From positions 1-61,333 of the forward strand of contig NZ_JALDAX010000031.1 in NCBI RefSeq assembly GCF_022698145.1: a stretch of DNA of 61,333 nt, read 5' to 3'. Positions 7,101 to 14,571 of the stretch are shown piece after piece (the first letter of the stretch is position 1; each line of letters begins with the position of its first letter). This DNA comes from Streptomyces spinosisporus. GTDB lineage: Bacteria > Actinomycetota > Actinomycetes > Streptomycetales > Streptomycetaceae. Both the position numbers and the translations under genes were made by a program. The notes under the pieces were generated by a model. That model ran no database searches and was not told the DNA's origin. It saw only the letters and a list, made by a program, of their open reading frames with translations.

Positions 7101-9610
7101 TCGACATTGACGCCCGCGGCGAGATCCTTGAACTCAAGACGACGATCAACACGATGGTTGATCAGCTGTCCAGCTTCGCCGAGGAGGTCACACGAGTCGC
7201 CCGCGAGGTGGGCACCGAGGGGCAGCTCGGCGGTCAGGCACGCGTGCGTGACGTCGACGGAACCTGGCGCGACCTCACCGAGTCCGTGAACGAGATGGCC
7301 GGGAACCTCACCCGTCAGGTGCGCGCCATCGCGCGCGTGGCGACCGCGGTGACCCGTGGCGACCTGAACCTGAAGATCGACGTCGACGCGTCCGGCGAGA
7401 TCCAGGAGCTGCAGGACTACATCAACAAGATGATCGCCAACCTGCGCGACACCACCATCGCCAACAAGGAGCAGGACTGGCTCAAGGGCAACCTCGCCCG
7501 CATCTCCGCGCTGATGCAGGGACGCCGCGATCTGCAGGACGTGGCCTCGCTGATCATGAGCGAGCTGACACCGGTGGTCTCCGCGCAGCACGGCGCGTTC
7601 TTCGTGGCGATGCCCCTGGTCGACGGCAAGGACCTGAGCGCCGAGAGCGAGGACGCGTACGAACTGCGCATGCTGGGGTCGTACGGTTACTCGATCGGCT
7701 CCATGCCGACGTCCTTCCGCCCGGGTGAGGCGCTGATCGGGACGGCCGCGGAGGAGAAGCGCACGATCCTGGTGGAGAACGCGCCCAGCGGCTATCTGAA
7801 GATCTCCTCCGGCCTCGGCGAGGCGCCGCCGGCGCAGGTGATCGTCCTTCCCGTGCTGTTCGAGGGCAAGGTGCTCGGCATCATCGAGCTGGCCTCCTTC
7901 ACCCCGTTCACGCAGATCCAGCGGGACTTCCTCAATCAGATCGCCGAGATGATCGCGACCAGCGTCAACACCATCTCGGTGAACACCAAGACCGAGCAGC
8001 TGCTGAAGCAGTCGCAGGAGCTGACCGAGCAACTGCGCGAGCGCTCCGCCGAGTTGGAGAACCGGCAGAAGGCCCTCCAGGCGTCCAACGCCGAACTGGA
8101 GGAGAAGGCCGAGCTGCTGGCCCAGCAGAACCGCGACATCGAGGTGAAGAACACCGAGATCGAGGAGGCGCGCCAGGTCCTGGAGGAACGCGCCGAACAG
8201 CTCGCGGTCTCCATGCGATACAAGAGCGAGTTCCTCGCCAACATGTCGCACGAGCTGCGTACGCCGCTCAACTCGCTGCTGATCCTGGCCAAGTTGCTCG
8301 CCGACAACGCGGACGCCAACCTCACCCCGAAGCAGGTCGAGTTCGCCGAAACGATCCACGGCGCGGGTTCCGACCTGCTCCAGCTGATCAACGACATCCT
8401 CGACCTGTCGAAGGTCGAGGCGGGCAAGATGGACGTCTCCCCGACGCGTATCGCGCTCGTCCAGCTCGTCGACTACGTGGAGGCCACCTTCCGGCCGCTG
8501 ACCGCGGAGAAGGGCCTGGACCTGTCCGTACGGGTCTCTCCGGAGCTGCCCGCCACCTTGCACACCGACGAGCAGCGGTTGCTCCAGGTGCTGCGGAACC
8601 TGCTGTCCAACGCGGTGAAGTTCACCGACTCCGGCTCGGTCGAGCTGGTGATCAGGCCGGCCGGCCGGGACGTTCCCGCGAGGATCAAGGAACAGCTCCT
8701 GGAGGCCGGTTCGATGAGCGATCCGGACGCGGACCTGATCGCGTTCTCGGTGACCGACACCGGTATCGGCATCGCGGCCAGCAAGATGCGGGTGATCTTC
8801 GAGGCGTTCAAGCAGGCGGATGGCACGACCAGCCGCAAGTACGGCGGCACCGGCCTCGGGCTGTCGATCTCCCGGGAGATCGCCCAGTTGCTCGGCGGTG
8901 AGATCCACGCGCAGAGCGAACCCGGGCGCGGATCGACGTTCACGCTGTATTTGCCTCTGCATCCGAGCGAACTGCCGCCGCAGGGCTATCAGCAGGCGCT
9001 GCCGGCCCTGAACGCCGGCGATCTGGTGGCCGCCGCGGACCTGGCCCAGATCTCCGAGGCGGAGATCGAGACGCCGGCCGAGGTGAAGTCGTACCGCGAG
9101 ACGCAGAACGGCGCTGCCGCGCTCTTCAGGCGCCGCCGCAGGAACGGCCTGGACGCGGACGCCCCCGCCTCGTCGGAGCAGTGGTCCTCCCAGGACCAGG
9201 ACGCGGCGTCGCAGCCGCACCGGGGCATCCGCTTCGGTGGCCAGAAGGTGCTCATCGTCGACGACGACATCCGTAACGTGTTCGCGCTGACCAGTGTCCT
9301 GGAGCAGCACGGGCTGTCCGTGCTGTACGCCGAGAACGGCCGCGAGGGCATCGAGGTCCTGGAGCAGCACGACGACGTGGCGGTCGTCCTGATGGACATC
9401 ATGATGCCCGAGATGGACGGATATGCGACGACGACGGCGATCCGCAGGATGCCGCAGTTCGCGGGTCTGCCGATCATCGCGCTGACCGCCAAGGCGATGA
9501 AGGGCGACCGGGAGAAGGCGATCGAGTCCGGCGCGTCCGACTATGTGACCAAGCCGGTCGATCCCGATCACCTTCTGTCGGTGATGGATCAGTGGATGCG
9601 AGGGGAGTGA
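4142..9610 (+). CDS. osaA: OsaA hybrid histidine kinase with multiple HAMP-type repeats
   Basis: This 1822-residue hybrid sensor kinase has no transmembrane segment or signal peptide, so it should be cytoplasmic. Residues 30-1100 hold one diverged unit and ten 92-residue units built around LGGQA, the Nik1/Os-1 style of poly-HAMP array known from fungal group III osmosensor kinases. A GAF domain follows (about 1115-1275), then a charged coiled coil (about 1285-1365). The HisKA motif FLANMSHELRTPLN has the phospho-histidine at 1370, followed by HATPase motifs LLSNAVKF, DTGIGI and GTGLGL. A C-terminal receiver has phospho-acceptor Asp1752 (VVLMDIMMPEMDG). GTG at 4142 has GGAGGG 5 nt upstream. 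OsaA signals osmotic stress to OsaB, encoded next. Confidence 0.92.
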   Translation: MESGEAARGTKTRAKGGQSLNNQRKPRGGTTAVDTAALNRLLAALVAMRDGNFRKRLTVSGDGVMSEIAAVFNEVADRNLHLTGELSRVRRMVGREGKLTERLDAGAYEGSWAAAIDASNALVDDLVRPVSEVGRVLTAVAEGDLSPRMELRTQAQDGTGHPLRGEFLKVGRTVNNLVDQLSTFTDEVTRVASEVGTEGKLGGQARVRGMSGSWKDLTDSVNTMAYRLTAQVRDIALVTTAVAKGDLSRKVTVHVAGEMLELKNTVNTMVDQLSSFSSEVTRVAREVGTEGELGGQAQVPGVAGVWKDLTDSVNLMAGNLTAQVRGISQVTTAVANGDLSQKVTVSARGEVAQLADTINQMTETLRIFADEVTRVANEVGAAGQLGGQANVPGAAGTWKDLTDSVNTVFRNLTTQVRDIAAVTTAVANGDLSQKVTVDVAGEMLELKNTVNGMVDQLSSFGSEVTRVAREVGVEGELGGQAQVPGAAGTWKDLTDSVNTAFRNLTGQVRNIAQVTTAVANGDLSQKVTVDVSGEMLQLKNTVNTMVDQLSSFADQVTRMARDVGTEGRLGGQAVVPGVAGTWKELTDSVNGMAGNLTAQVRNIAQVTTAVARGDLSQKIDVDARGEILELKNTINTMVDQLSGFADQVTRVAREVGTEGRLGGQAQVPGVAGVWRDLTDSVNGMAGNLTAQVRNIAQVATAVARGDLSQKITVDARGEILELKNTLNTMVDQLSSFAEEVTRVAREVGTEGQLGGQAEVQGVSGTWKDLTQSVNFMANNLTIQVRNIAEVTTAVAKGDLSKKITVDAKGEILELVTTVNTMVDQLSSFAEQVTRVAREVGTEGILGGQAHVPGVVGIWKDLSDNVNLMAKNLTVQVRNISQVAAAVANGDLTRTVTIEARGEVAQLADTFNTMVKTLSSFADQVTKVAREVGTDGILGGQAHVPGVAGTWKDLTESVNQMASNLTGQVRNIAMVTTAIAKGDLTKKIDIDARGEILELKTTINTMVDQLSSFAEEVTRVAREVGTEGQLGGQARVRDVDGTWRDLTESVNEMAGNLTRQVRAIARVATAVTRGDLNLKIDVDASGEIQELQDYINKMIANLRDTTIANKEQDWLKGNLARISALMQGRRDLQDVASLIMSELTPVVSAQHGAFFVAMPLVDGKDLSAESEDAYELRMLGSYGYSIGSMPTSFRPGEALIGTAAEEKRTILVENAPSGYLKISSGLGEAPPAQVIVLPVLFEGKVLGIIELASFTPFTQIQRDFLNQIAEMIATSVNTISVNTKTEQLLKQSQELTEQLRERSAELENRQKALQASNAELEEKAELLAQQNRDIEVKNTEIEEARQVLEERAEQLAVSMRYKSEFLANMSHELRTPLNSLLILAKLLADNADANLTPKQVEFAETIHGAGSDLLQLINDILDLSKVEAGKMDVSPTRIALVQLVDYVEATFRPLTAEKGLDLSVRVSPELPATLHTDEQRLLQVLRNLLSNAVKFTDSGSVELVIRPAGRDVPARIKEQLLEAGSMSDPDADLIAFSVTDTGIGIAASKMRVIFEAFKQADGTTSRKYGGTGLGLSISREIAQLLGGEIHAQSEPGRGSTFTLYLPLHPSELPPQGYQQALPALNAGDLVAAADLAQISEAEIETPAEVKSYRETQNGAAALFRRRRRNGLDADAPASSEQWSSQDQDAASQPHRGIRFGGQKVLIVDDDIRNVFALTSVLEQHGLSVLYAENGREGIEVLEQHDDVAVVLMDIMMPEMDGYATTTAIRRMPQFAGLPIIALTAKAMKGDREKAIESGASDYVTKPVDPDHLLSVMDQWMRGE
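4415..7440 (+). repeat. In-frame 276-bp tandem repeat array inside osaA
   Basis: The GGCGGTCAGG-like core recurs exactly every 276 bp at 4745, 5021 and so on to 7229 (ten copies). I checked 4745, 5021, 5849 and 7229 and found no phase change. An eleventh, diverged unit sits upstream at a 306-bp offset. Each copy encodes 92 residues with shared phrases such as DEVTRVAREVGTEG, WKDLTDSVN, VTTAVAxGDLS and GEILELKNT. Confidence 0.9.
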
Positions 9611-9766
9611 CGGGAACCATCGGTGTTCACTCGGAGTTGCTGACTCAGTGTGGCCGATGCCGTGTAGAAGTACGGGATTCGGGGAACCTTCTGGTCTCCC
9701 GGTCCGTTTCTGCTACGTGCACAGTGACATCGCGGTGACAGGGTGTGGCGACAGGTGGGGTGCGGC

Positions 9767-9772
9767 TACGAT
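9767..9772 (+). promoter_or_regulatory. Candidate -10 element for osaB
   Basis: TACGAT lies in the 244-bp osaA-osaB gap, about 80 nt before the osaB start. No good -35 is seen at 17-18 nt. The long gap suggests osaB can be transcribed separately from osaA. Confidence 0.3.
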
Positions 9773-9854
9773 GACCGGCACAAGGACGGGCGGCGAAAGG
9801 GAGTCGTCCCAAGGGGCGGCACCCGGTGCACAGCCGGGGCGAGGAGGGCGGGCC

Positions 9855-10535
9855 ATGGTGCAGAAGGCCAAGATCCTCCTGGTCGATGACCGGCCGGAGA
9901 ATCTGCTGGCGCTGGAGGCCATCCTCTCTGCGCTCGATCAGACACTGGTGCGGGCATCGTCCGGGGAGGAAGCGCTCAAAGCACTGCTCACGGACGACTT
10001 CGCGGTCATTCTGCTGGACGTCCAGATGCCGGGAATGGACGGTTTCGAAACAGCCGCCCACATCAAGCGCCGAGAACGGACGCGGGACATCCCGATCATC
10101 TTCCTCACCGCGATCAACCACGGCCCCCACCACACGTTCCGTGGGTATGCCGCAGGTGCGGTGGACTACATCTCCAAGCCGTTCGACCCGTGGGTGCTGC
10201 GCGCGAAGGTCTCCGTCTTCGTCGAGCTGTACATGAAGAACTGCCAGCTTCGGGAGCAGGCGGCGCTGCTGCGGCTCCAGTTGGAGGGCGGCGGCAAGGC
10301 GGCGGTCGGCGAGGTCAAGGAGCCCGCCGGTCTGCTCGCGGAGCTGTCGGCGCGGCTCGCGGCGGTCGAGGAGCAGGCCGAGGCACTGTCCAAGCAGCTC
10401 GACGACGAGTCGGCGGATGCGGCGGCCGTGGCCACCGCGGCCCATCTCGAACGCAAACTCACGGGATTGCGGCGGGCGCTGGACGCCCTGGAGCCCGGGG
10501 CCGGCAGCGCGCCGTCGGTGTCCTCGCAGAACTGA
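9855..10535 (+). CDS. osaB: OsaB response regulator with coiled-coil output
   Basis: This 226-residue protein starts with a complete receiver domain (about 5-125): acidic DD near residue 11, phospho-acceptor Asp55 in ILLDVQMPGMDG, Thr in FLTA and Lys in ISKPFD. The rest (about 130-215) is rich in Ala, Leu and Glu with heptad spacing (AELSARLAAVEEQAEALSKQ) and has no DNA-binding domain, so output is probably protein-protein. ATG at 9855 has GAGGAGGG 6 nt upstream, which excludes the longer reading. In S. coelicolor osaB mutants fail to make aerial hyphae on high-osmolarity media. Confidence 0.9.
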   Translation: MVQKAKILLVDDRPENLLALEAILSALDQTLVRASSGEEALKALLTDDFAVILLDVQMPGMDGFETAAHIKRRERTRDIPIIFLTAINHGPHHTFRGYAAGAVDYISKPFDPWVLRAKVSVFVELYMKNCQLREQAALLRLQLEGGGKAAVGEVKEPAGLLAELSARLAAVEEQAEALSKQLDDESADAAAVATAAHLERKLTGLRRALDALEPGAGSAPSVSSQN

Positions 10536-10696
10536 GTCCTGGCAGAGCAGAACCGAGTCCTCGCGGAACTGACGTGTCGGCGCGGACCAGTTGCGCATGA
10601 GGACGCGTCAGTTCCGCGCCCGCTTCAGGGCGACACGAACGGGTGAAGCAGTGGGCACACGTGTCCGTTGGCGTCTCCACCGGTAACCTCACACCT

Positions 10697-13402
10697 ATGG
10701 CCTCACGTCCCTCCGCTGCCAAGAAGCAGCCCCCGAAGAAGGCGGCGGCTCCGGCGAAGAAGGCCGCTGCGAAGAAGGCTCCGGCGAAGAAGGCTCCTGC
10801 CAAGAAGGCCGCGGCGAAGAAGTCTGCGCCGCCCCCGAAGCCGGCACCGAGTCCGACCGGCGGCATCTACAAGCTGGTTCGCGCCCTCTGGCTGGGCCTC
10901 GCGCACACCGTCGGCGCCGTCTTCCGCGGCATAGGGAACGGCGCGAAGAACCTCGACCCCGCACACCGCAAGGACGGCGTCGCCCTGCTGCTGTTCGGCA
11001 TCGCGCTGATCGTCGCCGCGGGCACCTGGGCCGATCTGCGCGGTCCTGTCGGTGATCTCGTCGAGATCCTGGTGACCGGCGCCTTCGGCCGTCTCGACCT
11101 GCTGGTGCCGATACTGCTCGGGGTCATCGCCGTGCGCTTCATCCGGCATCCCGAACAGCCCGAGGCCAACGGCCGCATCGTGATCGGTCTGTCCGCGCTC
11201 GTCATCGGCGTGCTCGGCCAGGTCCACATCGCCTGCGGCGCCCCCGCCCGCAGCGACGGCATGCAGGCGATAAGGGACGCGGGCGGTCTCATCGGGTGGG
11301 GTGCGGCGACCCCGCTGACGTACACGATGGGCGAGGTGCTCGCCGTACCCCTGCTCGTCCTGCTGACGATCTTCGGCCTGCTCGTCGTCACCGCCACCCC
11401 GGTCAACGCCATCCCGCAGCGGCTGCGGCTGCTCGGCGTGAAGCTCGGCATCCTGCACGACCCGGAGGACGACGAACTCAGCGAGGACGACCGGCGCTAC
11501 GACGACCAGTGGCGCGAGTCGCTGCCCAAGGGCTCGCGCAAGCGTGGTGCGACCCCAGCCGAGCCGTACGACCCCGACAGGGCCGAGCAGGAGGCGCTCT
11601 CCAAGCGCCGTGGCCGCCCCAGGCGCTCCGCGGTGCCCCAGCCCGACATGGCGCGCCCCATGGACGCCGTGGACGTCGCCGCGGCCGCGGCCGCCGCCCT
11701 CGACGGCGCGGTCCTGCACGGGATGCCGCCCTCGCCGATCGTCGCGGACCTCACCCAGGGCGTGAGCGTGGGCGACCGCGAGGAAGCCACACCCACACCG
11801 ACGCCCAAGCCCGTTCCGGCGGCGCGCCCCAAGCAGGAGAAGCTGAAGGTCGAGGTCGCCGATCTCACCAAGCCCGCGCCCGAGGACACCGGTGATCTGC
11901 CGCCGCGCGCCGAGCAGCTCCAGCTGTCCGGGGACATCACCTACTCCCTGCCCTCGCTCGACCTCCTGGAGCGCGGCGGCCCCGGCAAGGCGCGCAGCGC
12001 CGCCAACGACGCGGTGGTCGCCTCGCTCACCACCGTCTTCTCCGAGTTCAAGGTCGACGCCTCCGTCACCGGCTTCACCCGCGGACCGACGGTCACGCGC
12101 TACGAGGTCGAACTCGGCCCCGCCGTGAAGGTCGAGCGCATCACGGCGCTGACGAAGAACATCGCCTACGCCGTCGCCAGCCCGGACGTACGGATCATCA
12201 GCCCGATCCCCGGCAAGTCCGCGGTCGGCATCGAAATCCCCAACACCGACCGCGAGATGGTCAACCTCGGCGACGTGCTGCGCCTCGCGGCGGCCGCCGA
12301 GGACGAGCACCCGATGCTGGTCGCGCTCGGCAAGGACGTCGAGGGCGGCTATGTGATGGCCAACCTCGCGAAGATGCCGCACGTACTGGTGGCCGGAGCC
12401 ACCGGTTCCGGCAAGTCGTCCTGCATCAACTGCCTGATCACGTCGATCATGGTGCGCGCGACCCCCGAGGACGTCCGCATGGTCCTCGTCGACCCCAAGC
12501 GCGTCGAACTGACCGCCTACGAGGGCATCCCGCACCTGATCACGCCCATCATCACCAACCCCAAGAGGGCCGCCGAGGCGCTCCAGTGGGTCGTACGGGA
12601 GATGGACCTCAGGTACGACGACCTGGCGGCCTACGGCTACCGCCACATCGACGACTTCAACGAGGCCGTGCGCAGCGGCAAGGTGAAGCCGCCGGAGGGC
12701 AGTGAGCGGGAGCTGCAGCCGTACCCGTATCTGCTGGTGATCGTCGACGAGCTCGCCGACCTGATGATGGTCGCCCCGCGCGACGTCGAGGACGCGATCG
12801 TGCGCATCACGCAGCTCGCGCGCGCGGCCGGCATCCATCTGGTGCTTGCCACACAGCGTCCGTCGGTCGACGTCGTCACCGGTCTGATCAAGGCGAACGT
12901 CCCCTCGCGGCTCGCGTTCGCCACCTCCTCGCTCGCCGACAGCCGCGTCATCCTCGACCAGCCCGGCGCCGAGAAGCTGATCGGCAAGGGTGACGGCCTG
13001 TATCTGCCGATGGGTCAGAACAAGCCCACCCGTATGCAGGGCGCCTTCGTGACGGAGGAGGAGGTCGCCGCCGTCGTCCGGCACTGCAAGGAGCAGATGG
13101 CGCCCGTCTTCCGGGACGACGTCACCGTGGGTACCAAGCAGAAGAAGGAGATCGACGAGGAGATCGGCGACGACCTCGACCTGCTGTGCCAGGCGGCCGA
13201 GCTGGTGGTCTCCACGCAGTTCGGGTCGACGTCCATGCTCCAGCGCAAGCTGCGCGTCGGCTTCGCCAAGGCCGGCCGGCTCATGGACCTCATGGAGTCC
13301 AGGAACATCGTCGGACCGAGTGAGGGTTCGAAGGCCCGTGACGTTCTTGTGAAGGCTGATGAGCTGGACGGAGTGCTCGCGGTGATCCGCGGGGAGGCAT
13401 AA
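10697..13402 (+). CDS. ftsK: FtsK/SpoIIIE DNA translocase
   Basis: The 901-residue septal DNA pump moves chromosomes through closing septa, chiefly sporulation septa in Streptomyces. The N-terminal 45 residues are a Lys/Ala/Pro tail (KKAPAKKAPAKKAAAKK), then four transmembrane helices (about 95-245) and a charged linker. The motor has Walker A GATGSGKS (567-574) and Walker B LLVIVDELADLM. The C-terminal gamma winged helix (STQFGSTSMLQRKLRVGFAK) would read orienting DNA sequences. The ATG at 10697 lacks a ribosome binding site but lies 7 nt after TAACCT (10684-10689), so a leaderless mRNA is likely. Confidence 0.93.
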   Translation: MASRPSAAKKQPPKKAAAPAKKAAAKKAPAKKAPAKKAAAKKSAPPPKPAPSPTGGIYKLVRALWLGLAHTVGAVFRGIGNGAKNLDPAHRKDGVALLLFGIALIVAAGTWADLRGPVGDLVEILVTGAFGRLDLLVPILLGVIAVRFIRHPEQPEANGRIVIGLSALVIGVLGQVHIACGAPARSDGMQAIRDAGGLIGWGAATPLTYTMGEVLAVPLLVLLTIFGLLVVTATPVNAIPQRLRLLGVKLGILHDPEDDELSEDDRRYDDQWRESLPKGSRKRGATPAEPYDPDRAEQEALSKRRGRPRRSAVPQPDMARPMDAVDVAAAAAAALDGAVLHGMPPSPIVADLTQGVSVGDREEATPTPTPKPVPAARPKQEKLKVEVADLTKPAPEDTGDLPPRAEQLQLSGDITYSLPSLDLLERGGPGKARSAANDAVVASLTTVFSEFKVDASVTGFTRGPTVTRYEVELGPAVKVERITALTKNIAYAVASPDVRIISPIPGKSAVGIEIPNTDREMVNLGDVLRLAAAAEDEHPMLVALGKDVEGGYVMANLAKMPHVLVAGATGSGKSSCINCLITSIMVRATPEDVRMVLVDPKRVELTAYEGIPHLITPIITNPKRAAEALQWVVREMDLRYDDLAAYGYRHIDDFNEAVRSGKVKPPEGSERELQPYPYLLVIVDELADLMMVAPRDVEDAIVRITQLARAAGIHLVLATQRPSVDVVTGLIKANVPSRLAFATSSLADSRVILDQPGAEKLIGKGDGLYLPMGQNKPTRMQGAFVTEEEVAAVVRHCKEQMAPVFRDDVTVGTKQKKEIDEEIGDDLDLLCQAAELVVSTQFGSTSMLQRKLRVGFAKAGRLMDLMESRNIVGPSEGSKARDVLVKADELDGVLAVIRGEA

Positions 13403-13646
13403 GGAAGAGGCCCTTGTGGCGTGAGGAGCGATGTCGGATCGTGACTCACCCGTAAGGGATCATTGAGCAACCGTTTCCCTTCGGCGTACGTCAAGTTGAG
13501 GGAAGCGACAAGCGCGTACCCGACCATCGGCGTGTCCGGCCATACCGATGGGCTAACAAGCTCCTCCGCCCGGTTGCCCCACCCATTTGTACCCCCCCTA
13601 GACTGAACCTCCAGCACAGGTGGCTTAACGCTCGAAAGGCGCCCCC

Positions 13647-14486
13647 GTGTCCATCGGCAACTCTCCTGAAGACGAGCGTCCGTTCGAAGACGATCGCGAG
13701 GAAGCCCGCCTCTCCATCGGTCATGCCCTCCGGCAGGCCCGTATCGCAGCCGGGCTGACCGTCGACGACGTCACCAACGCCACCCGGGTCCGGATCTCGA
13801 TCGTGCACGCCATCGAGGCCGACGACTTCGCCCCCTGCGGCGGAGACGTCTACGCCCGCGGCCACATCCGGACCCTGGCCAAGGCTGTCCACCTCGATCC
13901 GGCCCCCCTGCTCGAGCAGTTCGACGCTCAGCACGGCGGCCGCCCGGCCCCGACTCCGGCAGCCCCCCTCTTCGAGGCGGAACGCATCCGCCCCGAGCGG
14001 CGCGGGCCCAACTGGACCGCCGCCATGGTCGCCGCGATCGTCGCCGTGGTCGGCTTCGTCGGCTTCACCGCTTTCAAGGGCGGCGACGACGGCGGGGCGA
14101 AGAGCCAGGTCGCCGAGGGGTCCACGCCCACGCACAGCAAGTCCGCCTCGCCCACCCCGACGCCGACCAAGACCGACAACCCCAAGTCCGACCCCTCGGA
14201 CAGCGCCATCGCCGCCGCGCCGCAGGACAAGGTGACCGTCCAGGTCAGCGCCGCCGACGGACGCAGCTGGATCTCGGCCAAGGACCACAACGGCCGGCTC
14301 CTGTTCGACGGGCTCCTCAAGCAGGGCGACTCCAAGACCTTCCAGGACAGCGAGAAGATCAACCTCGTCCTCGGTGACGCGGGTGCGATCCAGCTCTACG
14401 TCAACGGCAAGAAGATCGACAACGACTTCCAGCCGGGCGCGGTGGAACGCCTGACGTACACGAAGGGCGACCCTCAGGTCGGCTAG
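13647..14486 (+). CDS. RodZ-like helix-turn-helix membrane protein
   Basis: This 279-residue protein has an N-terminal HTH_25 domain (about 20-90: LSIGHALRQARIAAGLTVDDV, with a Tyr-Arg-Gly-His-Ile motif), one transmembrane helix (about 130-150, AAMVAAIVAVVGFVGFTAF), a Thr/Ser/Pro-rich spacer, and a C-terminal extracytoplasmic DUF4115 domain (VTVQVSAADGRSWI ... LVLGDAGAIQLYVNGK). This is the RodZ architecture, where the HTH contacts MreB-type cytoskeleton rather than DNA; the role in Streptomyces is less clear. It starts with GTG. A 244-bp gap separates it from ftsK. Confidence 0.8.
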   Translation: MSIGNSPEDERPFEDDREEARLSIGHALRQARIAAGLTVDDVTNATRVRISIVHAIEADDFAPCGGDVYARGHIRTLAKAVHLDPAPLLEQFDAQHGGRPAPTPAAPLFEAERIRPERRGPNWTAAMVAAIVAVVGFVGFTAFKGGDDGGAKSQVAEGSTPTHSKSASPTPTPTKTDNPKSDPSDSAIAAAPQDKVTVQVSAADGRSWISAKDHNGRLLFDGLLKQGDSKTFQDSEKINLVLGDAGAIQLYVNGKKIDNDFQPGAVERLTYTKGDPQVG

Positions 14487-14501
14487 TCCCGCAGCGCGCT
14501 C

Positions 14502-14534
14502 CTACGGGGCCGGTGAAGATCGCCAGCCCCGTAG
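14502..14534 (+). terminator. Hairpin after the rodZ-like gene
   Basis: A 9-bp perfect stem (CTACGGGGC at 14502-14510 with GCCCCGTAG at 14526-14534) lies 15 nt after the stop codon. There is no T-run, which is common for Streptomyces terminators. It ends just before the rimO promoter element. Confidence 0.55.
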
Positions 14535-14541
14535 ACGTGGG

Positions 14542-14564
14542 CTGTCAGTGAGACAAAGTAGTCT
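14542..14564 (+). promoter_or_regulatory. RecA-NDp-like promoter of rimO (leaderless)
   Basis: CTGTCAGTGAG (14542-14552; 8 of 11 to TTGTCAGTGGC) is followed by 6 nt and TAGTCT (14559-14564; consensus TAGGGT). The ATG of rimO starts 7 nt later at 14572, so transcription should begin at the start codon. Confidence 0.5.
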
Positions 14565-14571
14565 TGAGCGC

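Noticed and set aside
4415..7440. Possible satellite or mobile-element repeat
   Set aside because: The 276-bp repeats are in frame and encode HAMP-type units of OsaA.
6455..9571. Long open frame on the minus strand opposite osaA
   Set aside because: It mirrors the high-GC codon pattern of osaA, has no family resemblance or ribosome binding site, and its composition is that of a codon-mirrored frame. The similar long frames opposite ftsK, rimO, miaB and rshA were dropped for the same reason.
14548..14571. GTG at 14548 as the rimO start
   Set aside because: It lies within the inferred promoter (upstream of the -10 hexamer), and the remembered S. coelicolor protein starts at MPERRTVALV.
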